The notes below the pieces were generated by a model. That model made no database searches. It worked only from the letters and a program-made list of their open reading frames with translations, and was not told the DNA's origin. The translations under genes were made by a program, and so were the position numbers. 64,000 nt of DNA from Aspidapion aeneum (Eukaryota; Arthropoda; Insecta; Coleoptera; Brentidae). Where the stretch lies: assembly GCA_963576565.1 (NCBI GenBank), contig OY755042.1, positions 11,758,262 to 11,822,261 of the forward strand, in the 5' to 3' direction. Numbering within the stretch: the first letter of the stretch is position 1; the number at the start of each line of letters is the position of its first letter. Positions 56,540-64,000 of this stretch are shown here, in pieces.

Positions 56540-56670
56540 ACGACCCGAGCGCACCCACTCCCCTGTCCACCGTCCCACCTGTCCCCCTCCCCCCCTGCAC
56601 ACCCCCTCTCCCGTAGCCAGCCACCTCGACCAAAACGCATTGAACCGAACCGAACCGAACCGAACCGAAC
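56540..56670. other. C-rich central spacer of the foldback element
   Basis: A strongly strand-biased stretch (CCACTCCCCTGTCCACCG, CCCCCTCCCCCCCTGC) ends in six CGAAC pentamers. It is unlike any other DNA in the window and has no inverted partner, so it would be the loop when the arms pair. Three minus-strand frames run out of it into the right arm; none is supported. Confidence 0.9.
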
Positions 56671-59290
56671 AAGGAGCAGCCGCTTCCACAGATGACTAGT
56701 TGTAGGCAACTTAAACACCCTACCAAGTTTCATTGCGTAACTATGTTTTTGAAGGTGACTTTTGAATTTTTTTCTGTTTTTCCATTTTTTTTCCATTTCA
56801 CCATGTTAAACCGGGAACAAGTAGCAGCCGCTTCCACAGATGACTAGTTGTAGGCAACTTAAACACCCTACGAAGTTTCATTGCGTAACTATGTTTTTGA
56901 AGGTGACTTTTGAATTTTTTTATGTTTTTCCATTTTTTTTCCATTTCACCATGTTAAACCGGGAACAAGGAGCAGCCGCTTCCACAGATGACTAGTTGTA
57001 GGCAACTTAAACACCCTACCAAGTTTCATTGCGTAACTATGTTTTTGAAGGTGACTTTTGAATTTTTTTCTGTTTTTCCATTTTTTTTCCATTTCACCAT
57101 GTTAAACCGGGAACAAGTAGCAGCCCCTTACACACGTGACTAGTTGTAGTTTACTTAAACACCCTACAAAGTTTCATTGCGTAACTATGTTTTTGAAGGT
57201 GACTTTTGAATTTTTTTCTGTTTTTCCATTTTTTTTCCATTTCACCACGTTAAACCGGGAACAAGTAGCAGCCGCTTACACACATGACTAGTTGTAGGCT
57301 ACTTAAACACCATACCAAGTTTCATTGCGTAACTATGTTTTTGAAGGTGACTTTTGAATTTTTTTCTGTTTTTCCATTTTTTTTTTCCATTTCACCATGT
57401 TAAACCGGGAACAAGTAGCATCCGCTTACACACATGACTAGTTGTAGGTTACTTAAACACCATACCAAGTTTCATTGCGTAACTATGTTTTTGAAGGTGA
57501 CTTTTGAATTTTTTTCTGTTTTTCCATTTTTTTTCCATTTCACCATGTTAAACCGGGAACAAGGAGCAGCCGCTTCCACAGATGACTAGTTGTAGGCAAC
57601 TTAAACACCCTACCAAGTTTCATTGCGTAACTATGTTTTTGAAGGTGACTTTTGAATTTTTTTCTGTTTTTCCATTTTTTTTCCATTTCACCATGTTAAA
57701 CCGGGAACAAGTAGCAGCCGCTTACACACATGACTAGTTGTAGGTTACTTAAACACTATACCAAGTTTCATTGCGTAACTATGTTTTTGAAGGTGACTTT
57801 TGAATTTTTTTCTGTTTTTCCATTTTTTTTCCATTTCACCATGTTAAACCGGGAACAAGGAGCAGCCGCTTTCACAGATGACTAGTTGTAGGCAACTTAA
57901 ACACCCTACCAAGTTTCATTTCGTAACTATGTTTTTGAAGGTGACTTTTGAATTTTTTTCTGTTTTTCCATTTTTTTTCCATTTCACCATGTTAAACCGG
58001 GAACAAGTAGCAGCCGCTTAAACGCATGACTAGTTGTAGGTTACTTAAACACCCTACAAAGTTTCATTGCGTAACTATGTTTTTGAAGGTGACTTTTGAA
58101 TTTTTTTCTGTTTTTCCATTTTTTTTCCATTTCACCATGTTAAACCGGGAACAAGTAGCAGCCGCTTACACACATGACTAGCTGTAGGTTACTTAAACAC
58201 CCTACAAAGTTTCATTGCGTAACTATAATTTTGAAGGTGACTTTTGAATTTTTTTCGGTTTTTCCATTTTTTTTCCATTTCACCATGTTAAACCGGGAAC
58301 AAGGAGCAGCCGCTTTCACAGATGACTAGTTGTAGGCAACTTAAACACCCTACCAAGTTTCATTGCGTAACTATGTTTTTGAAGGTGACTTTTGATTTTT
58401 TTTCTGTTTTTCCAGTTTTTTTCCATTTCACCATGTTAAACCGGGAACAAGTAGCAGCCGCTTACACACATGACTAGTTGTAGGTCACTTAAACACCATA
58501 CCAAGTTTCATTGCGTAACTATGTTTTTGAAGGTGACTTTTGAATTTTTTTCTGTTTTTCCATTTTTTTTCTATTTCACCATGTTAAACCGGGAACAAGG
58601 AGCAGCCGCTTCCACAGATGACTAGCTGTAGGCAACTTAAACACCCTACCAAGTTTCATTGCGTAACTATGTTTTTGAAGGTGACTTTTGAATTTTTTTC
58701 TGTTTTTCCATTTTTTTTCCATTTCACCATGTTAAACCGGGAACAAGGAGCAGCCGCTTCCACAGATGACTAGTTGTAGGCAACTTAAACACCCTACCAA
58801 GTTTCATTGCGTAACTATGTTTTTGAAGGTGATTTTTGATTTTTTTTTCTGTTTTTCCATTTTTTTTCCATTTGACCATGTTAAACCGGGAACAAGTAGC
58901 AGCCGCTTACACACATGACTAGTTGTAGGTTACTTAAACACCCTACCAAGTTTCATTGCGTAACTATGTTTTTGAAGGTGACTTTTGAAATTTTTTCTAA
59001 TTTTCCATTTTTTTTCCATTTCACCATGTTAAACCGGGAACAAGTTGCAGCCGCTTACACACATGACTAGTTGTAGGTTACTTAAACACCCTACCAAGTT
59101 TCATTGCGTAACTATGTTTCTGAAGGTGACTTTTGAATTTTTTTCTGTTTTTCCATTTTTTTTCCATTTCACCATGTTAAACCGGGAACAAGGAGCAGCC
59201 GCTTCCACAGATGACTATTTGTAGGTTACTTAAACACCCTACCAAGTTTCATTGCGTAACTATGTTTTTAAAGAGGACTTTTTTGGATTT
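56671..59290 (-). repeat. Right arm array of the foldback element, 18 inverted units of about 148 bp
   Basis: Reverse-complement units, anchor GTTTCATTGCGTAACTATG, at about 147-148-bp steps from about 56741 to 59254. From the outside inward the subtypes read hybrid, B B A A B A B B A B A B B B A A A. An A variant with CTTTCACAGATG occurs at about 57870 and 58310; its counterpart in the left arm is the unit at 55688 (CATCTGTGAAAG). Confidence 0.93.
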
Positions 59291-59534
59291 TTTATTTTTT
59301 TCCAAATTTCTCAAATTCTCCATTTCTTAATAAAAAAAGTTATTTACCAAGGTTTTTGCAGCTTCTCAATGAAATAATTTTTGAAAATATACTTTTTTGT
59401 TAGGCTGCCAAATGTGGCTGCTAACTTCACATTTTGGCTGCTGTAAGGTGGCTGCTAGTTTCACACCGGTACAAAATTCGCTGCTTTTGTTGCTTAAAAT
59501 GGGCTATAGAGGTTGCAGCGAAGGACGCTTCAAT

Positions 59535-59664
59535 CAGCAGCGCACCCAGGAATATGTCTTGAGGGCCCGAGACCCCACAATACCGTATTTTAGGGTTTTT
59601 TTTTTCATGAAAATATCTAAAGAATCCGTGGGCTTTTGCAGCAGCCCCCCCTGGGTGCGCCCAT
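59535..59664. mobile_element. hAT-type MITE, GCGCACCCAGG family, perfect target duplication
   Basis: Starts CAGCAGCGCACCCAGGAATA and ends CCTGGGTGCGCCCAT, flanked by GCTTCAAT (59527-59534, 59665-59672). It shares GAATATGTCTTG and the AAAATATCTAAA phrase with the copies at 10103 and 39043. The frames 59397-59756 and 59427-59750 span unrelated repeats and are not genes. Confidence 0.8.
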
Positions 59665-59905
59665 GCTTCAATTGCATAGCAGTATCTTTTTATGATTTTG
59701 TCCCGTTTGATAAAAGACGTTATACAAAACTTAGATTCTGTTTTGGTCATGTATAATAAACTTTGACTTTGCTCATGTCTTGTTTTGGTAAATAACGTTT
59801 TTTAATAATACCCGGTTATTAAGAATTCCGTTTTTGATATTGGACTCTTATACCATTATTCTTTAATAAATGAATTGTTGATTCTGTTTTTGTTGATTAT
59901 TACTA

Positions 59906-61092
59906 CAGTCGAACCTCTCTAACTCGAACCTCTATAACTCGAACCTCTCTATAACTCGAACCTTTTAAGTGGTCCCTGCAATTTTTAAATGTATTTTAAC
60001 CTCTATAACTCGAGTTTCTGTAACTCGAACTCTCCATAACTCGAACTGTTTTGCATTGGCGTAGCTAGCCTTGCTTTTCAGGGGGGGCCGTGGCCCCGGT
60101 CTATCTTGAACAAAAAGCAAACATAGGTTTTAAAGAGTCGTGCAAAGTGTGCAATGAATAAAAAAAAATACTAATAATATTTTAATACCTATAACAAATT
60201 TAATAATACATTTACCAACTTATTTATATGTATACACAGGAAGTATGTAATTCAGCAATTCTACAAAGAAAGTTTTCTTCGTCGCTGACTGAAAGCGTCT
60301 ACCACACTGTCTAAGTCGACCTCAACATCTTTTTCTATGAATAACAATGACAAACCTGAGTTTTCTTTAAAACGGTCATTTCTGCTCTTAGAGTAGAAGT
60401 ATTAATATTAAGAATTTCCCGGTATTGCTCGACGAATTTATTCCATTTAACGACGTGGGAAAACTTAATATGAAAATGGTTATGAAATTGTCACCAACAT
60501 CGGAAAATTTTCATAAGACACTAAACGCTAACCTCAAAAAAACTAAAAAGATTATTATATTTATTTTAGAAAAACAGTTTAAAAGGGTCTTTTATAACCT
60601 TACGACATCTACAACCCGATTTCGGAAACAGAGGGGCAAAGGTCGCTGTCTTTATTAAATGCGAATTTTAACTTACACTTCTAGAATATTTTACAAGAAC
60701 GCCAATATGTATGAAATATTCAATATGCATAATTATGTTTAAATTTAAAAAATATTTTCGGGAAATTGCATAAGTGCAGAAAAGTTACCGATAATTTAAA
60801 GAAAAAAAGCCTAATTCCGCAAGACAGGGGCTTTTTCCTGAAATGTAAACATTATCTGAATGATTTTAAAATTTAATGCACCTATTTTATTTGAATATTT
60901 CCCGAATAATAATAGAAAAGTATGTATTTTCAGCGTCATGTTCTTTTACTACTAGTCGGTAGGGGAGGCCTAAAATATCTTAGGGGGGCCTGAGGGACTT
61001 CAGGGGGGGCCAGGCCCCCCTGGCCCCCCCCCCTAGCTACGCCAATGCTGTTTTGGTTGTCCCTTCAGGTTCGAGTTATAGAGGTTCGACTG
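59906..61092. mobile_element. Pogo/Tigger-type MITE, split by a hAT element
   Basis: The two halves (59906-60053 and 61048-61092) together match the intact MITE at 16750-16934: CAGTCGAACCTCTCTAACTC at the left and GAGTTATAGAGGTTCGACTG at the right, with TA on both sides (59904-59905, 61093-61094). Confidence 0.85.
60054..61047 (-). mobile_element. hAT element nested in the pogo-like MITE, with transposase remnant
   Basis: Starts CATTGGCGTAGCTAGCC and ends CCCTAGCTACGCCAATG, with the perfect 8-bp duplication CTGTTTTG (60046-60053, 61048-61055). On the minus strand, about 60440-60260, broken frames read EQYREILNINTSTLRAEM then KENSGLSLLFIEKDVEVDLD then SVVDAFSQRRRKLSL. This resembles the C-terminal dimerisation region of hAT transposases (S.L.LL.I….D…D.V.D.F…RRR.L). 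The catalytic part is deleted. A plus-strand frame (60425-60658) is a shadow. Confidence 0.82.
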
Positions 61093-61094
61093 TA

Positions 61095-61932
61095 ATTATT
61101 TTTTGACCGCGGACGATTTTTTTGTTGTCCCGTTATGACGGAGGACTATATAATAAACTTGGATTTTGCTCATGTCTTGTTTTGATGAATGACGTATTTG
61201 ATATTTCTTATGTCCCTTGACCATTTTTTTACTCAACCCGAGGCGGCCAACGGCCAGGCTCTGACGGGAATCCGCTCCTTTGCAAAATAAAAACGTCTGA
61301 GTATAATGTTGAAGACAGTAAAGCGTTTAAATATCGCAAGTTAGTAGAAAAAAGAAAAGAAAAAAGAGAGATCAAGTGCAACGGTGCGCGGTTGAGAAAC
61401 TGGTTTCTGGTTGCGTGCCCATCAACTTTCCTGTAAGAAGTGAAGATGTACCGTAGCTTACGTAAATTAAATGCCTAGAGAGACACCAAAATGTCAAATG
61501 GCTGAAACAAGCCGGCCGCCTCCTCGCCGATCAACCGCGCATCTTGTCACGGGGACCCTAGAAAAAAGCGGTCGTCGCATTTTTTCCGTCATTTTTTTGG
61601 ACCATAGTGATTTTTCCTCGGATTTTCCAACTAATTTTTGCAAACACGAATTTTAAAACACGACTTGCATGGCTTTTCTACCGAATATTTTTGAGATTTT
61701 ACTATTGTCGGCATTTTTCACTTTGACGAAATCTATCAGGCAGTGCTTTGGCCTCGTAACTCCAAAAACCTGTTAAGGAACAGATACTGATCCCTGATCC
61801 TTCACGATCACGACGCATCTGTTATTAACGTGATAAAGACACATTCATATTCTGTGAAAGTTAAAAAATCTTGTTTAGCTTTAAAAAAAACATAATGTAT
61901 ATAGATAGATATATAGATATTATGTCTTGCCT
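61095..61932 (-). other. Intronic stretch without other supported features
   Basis: A moderately GC-rich segment (61380-61580; GCCGGCCGCCTCCTCGCCG) stands out and carries a chance frame (61471-61656), but no splice pair or homologue was recognised. It could be an unannotated exon or regulatory DNA of the receptor intron. Confidence 0.35.
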
Positions 61933-62638
61933 CCCAGGTAACAAGGGGTCATCAAATGACGTCTGTTTTTCGTCGAAAAGTGGTCATTTGGATGACCAGC
62001 AGGTCATCTACCAAAAAATGTTGTCTTTAAGGCGTCAGTTATTTGACGTCTTTTCGTAGTGTAGTTTTTGACGTCTGAAAAACGTATATATTGGTCACTA
62101 CCCACACTGCACACTTTGTCCAAGGGACATACACTCATACTTACATAGATGGTGCCCCAGTCAGTACTTGACCGGATTTACACGGAATGTGGGGGTACGT
62201 ATGTAAAATAAATTAAATATTAAATTAAGACAAACTTCCAGGTTTCTTTCGCTTTAAGGTGGAGAGTGTAAGTCTAGGTGTAGGTCTATTTTGATCTGTA
62301 CCTCACAGAACACCGCTGTACCTGTTCCAGTACTTCCAGGTTTAAGTCACAGAAGAGTCACCTTCTGTGTCTAAGTTTCCTTCAGTGTTCTCAACTGCAG
62401 GGAATATTTGATATATTCAGACGAGTTTAAAAAAGTCATAAATAGGTTTGTGTTTGTGTGTGTGTCTGATGTTCTGATTTGGTCCCAAATACGTCATATT
62501 GCTGACGTCTTTAAAACGTCAAATGACGTCATTTTGGGTGTGTCTTTGAACGTCATTTACACGTCAGGTTAGAGACGTCAATGGTCATTAAAAATGACCT
62601 GTTTTTGACGATTAAAAAACGTGACCTTGCTACCTGGG
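61933..62638. mobile_element. CCCAGGTA element with TGACGT-rich subterminal regions
   Basis: CCCAGGTAACAAGGGGTCAT on the left pairs with GTGACCTTGCTACCTGGG on the right. Both flanks inside the ends contain many ACGTC/GACGT words, including AAATGACGTCATTT (about 62520). No transposase. The target duplication was not clear and the superfamily was not recognised. Confidence 0.7.
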
Positions 62639-63189
62639 CTTGAGCGCCACCTTTAAAATTGTCTTGAAGTGTTGTAGTCTTAAACTAGTGAACTTTTATA
62701 ACTTCCTTTCGCGTCTCTTTTAAGTTAGAAAAATGTTATTAAAAAAACGTGACCCAAAAAAGACGCAGAAAGTTTGTAGGTTTTAGAAGTCTTAATCTAG
62801 TGGGGTTTTAGAACATGTTGTGGAGGACTTTTCAAGTGTGAATTTGGACATGAAAATAACGAGTGTAAAAAACACGTTATATACACAGCACCAGAAACTT
62901 CAGCAAAAAGTACATTTTTATAACTTGATTTCTCCTTGTTTTTAAGTTATCTTTAAGCATGTAGATTTAACAAAATAAATATTACATGGTATGAGGTTGT
63001 TTTCAAGTAAAAAAAAACTGTGTTATTTTTGTTCACGTTAATTTAACATTCATGTATTTTTGTGCTGTGGCTAGTAGACTACATTTTGCTCAATAATATG
63101 ATATATATATCATGGCTTCACTTGAAGTGTGCTAATTAGCTAGGAAGGTATCAGATCCGTCATGGATCCATTTATTTTTTAAACCTTAC
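62639..63189 (-). other. Intron 1 of the Mth-like gene, 5' part
   Basis: Starts with the donor GTAAGG on the minus strand (63189-63184). No other feature recognised. Confidence 0.5.
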
Positions 63190-63886
63190 CTCCTCCATCG
63201 ACGATGTGTTCCAAACAAAAATTGCCGGCCGGCAACATTGCTTTTGACTCGGGCAACCAAAAGCTGCCATTCGGTTTCAACTCGCCCTCAACCAATTTTC
63301 CCGCCAATTTTCGCCCATTGTGACAAGTGGGAAAGCCATAAGTTAGCTTTTTGTCATTTCCAACGTCAAGTTTGTTTTGTAGTGTGACTTCGTTGCTGTT
63401 GACACAACTACTTTCTTTTTGAGAATAACTGGAATCTTCGGGACAACATTTTTTAACGAACGTCACTGAAATATTTTCCGGTATAAGATATTCTTCACAG
63501 TAGATTACCAAGTTGTAATCTAAACAGAATTTGTCGTTAGGGATAATTTTATTATGCTCGATAATAAATAACTTTCCATTGATAAATGGAAGGACTTTTT
63601 TCGTGGATAAATCACCGATAACCGGCTTTCGACAATTAGGTCTTGATTTTTCTTTTACCACCCATGCCAGTGGTAAATTTTCTTTGAATCTAGTCAAAGT
63701 GTGGTTCTTGTAAATATTCAAATCCCAGCCCGCGTATAAACTTTTAACGCACTTCTGTTCATAAGTCAAACTTTCGTCCTTCGCACAACATTTCAAAATC
63801 GGCACACTCTTTAATTTACTTTCTCCCGGCGGAATTCCGTTAAAAACAATACAGAACACAAGAAAACATACAAAAGTACGACACAT
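63190..63886 (-). CDS. Methuselah-like GPCR, exon 1 (signal peptide and ectodomain)
   Basis: ATG at 63886 in a good insect context (GTTAAAATG). The first 23 residues (MCRTFVCFLVFCIVF then NGIPPGES) form a signal peptide. Residues 24-232 carry 11 cysteines in the Mth ectodomain arrangement: VPILKCCAKDES, EQKCVKS, NCRKP, FCLDYN, YCEEY, VKKCCPEDSS, SSCVN, FPTCHNG and FCLEHI. Phrases such as FINGKLFI…NDKFCLDY and SFWLPES…LPAGNFCLE fit the repeated 'G.L.LP…..YCL' pattern of this family. The domain faces outside the cell and binds ligands; Drosophila Mth influences lifespan and stress resistance. The exon ends GGAGGAG|GTAAGG, phase 1, and splices in frame to 39590. The long single ectodomain exon followed by TM exons is plausible for this family. 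Exact subfamily not assigned. Confidence 0.92.
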
Positions 63887-64000
63887 TTTAACTAGTTCTT
63901 GAAAAAAACACTTCTCACGTCAAAAAACTTAAAATTTGAGTTAAGTCATAGTTTGTTTCAGACCGCGCGTAAATACCAAAACAAACGAAGCGCAGCAAAA
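63887..64000 (-). promoter_or_regulatory. Probable 5' UTR or promoter-proximal DNA of the Mth-like gene
   Basis: The 114 bp upstream of the start codon contain a GC-richer patch (TTTACGCGCGGTC on the minus strand) and no TATA box at a convincing distance. The transcription start is not visible and may be outside the window. Confidence 0.4.

Larger units (their letters stand above)
54256..59469. mobile_element. Giant foldback transposon, 5.2 kb
   Basis: Outer inverted ends begin ATTGGTGTGAAACTAGCAGC on the left and finish GCTGCTAGTTTCACACCGG on the right. The direct repeat TACAAAATTC lies at 54246-54255 and 59470-59479, a 10-bp target duplication. Inside, a 240-bp unique inverted segment (CAGCCACATTTGGCAGCC, TATATTTTCAAAAATTATTT, GAATTTGAGAAATTTGG) leads on each side into a tandem array of about 148-bp units, which run head-on towards a central C-rich spacer. 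No protein frame is present. Foldback and Mutator-like elements have this architecture and 9-10-bp duplications. Whether it belongs to a named family is unknown. Confidence 0.88.

Noticed and set aside
56640..56670. CGAAC pentamers as telomeric repeat
   Set aside because: The usual insect telomere repeat is TTAGG (CCTAA). CGAAC differs and occurs only six times inside a transposon loop.
56471..56796. Three overlapping minus-strand frames of 72-95 codons
   Set aside because: They run from the foldback spacer into repeat units; similar frames would arise in any unit.
54505..59290. CRISPR-like array
   Set aside because: Units are 148 bp, contiguous, without unique spacers, and inverted about a centre in eukaryotic DNA; this is a foldback transposon.

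Overview
Organism and overall character. This is AT-rich, repeat-dominated nuclear DNA of an animal, almost certainly an insect. It holds a BEL/Pao retrotransposon, piggyBac, Tc1, pogo-like, hAT-type and foldback elements, and spliced exons of a Methuselah-like (Mth) G-protein-coupled receptor, a family best known from arthropods. The insect order cannot be read from the sequence. No bacterial operons, CRISPR arrays, tRNAs or rRNAs were seen. || Host gene. The only convincing host gene is on the minus strand. Exon 1 (63886-63190) encodes a signal peptide and a cysteine-rich Mth ectodomain. Exon 2 (39590-39395) encodes the ectodomain end and TM1. Exon 3 (36160-36057) encodes the TM2 region. Each junction has a canonical splice site and the codon phases match (1, then 2, then 1). 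Intron 1 is about 23.6 kb and intron 2 about 3.2 kb. I found no exons for the remaining membrane helices, so they probably lie beyond the left edge or are too short or diverged to see. || Layout. 1-5.2 kb: BEL/Pao gag-pol (cut by the left edge) and its probable 3' LTR. 8.3-15.3 kb: MITEs, small hAT-type elements and a 2.6-kb element with long inverted ends. 16.2-20 kb: a foldback element with 154-bp tandem units, a short foldback element packed with GTCCTGTA repeats, and a 145-bp satellite-like array. 21.4-22.7 kb: a decayed RTE-type LINE. 23-35 kb: copies of two interspersed families and a LINE 3' end pierced by three later insertions. 36-40 kb: receptor exons 3 and 2 among repeats. 40-52 kb, inside intron 1: hAT elements with good 8-bp target duplications, inverted/tandem repeats, a Tc1 relic split by a MITE, a CACAATC-filled foldback element and a solo LTR. 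52.9-54.05 kb: a piggyBac internal-deletion derivative. 54.26-59.47 kb: a 5.2-kb foldback element with two opposed arrays of 148-bp units (14 and 18 copies). 59.5-62.6 kb: nested pogo-like and hAT elements and a CCCAGGTA element rich in TGACGT. 63.2-64 kb: receptor exon 1. || Best leads. Several foldback-type elements have tandem repeats in or between their arms and 9-10-bp target duplications. Two share terminal sequence but carry unrelated internal micro-repeats. Four unrelated tandem arrays have a period of 143-154 bp. All coordinates and similarities were read by eye, with no alignment software or database.
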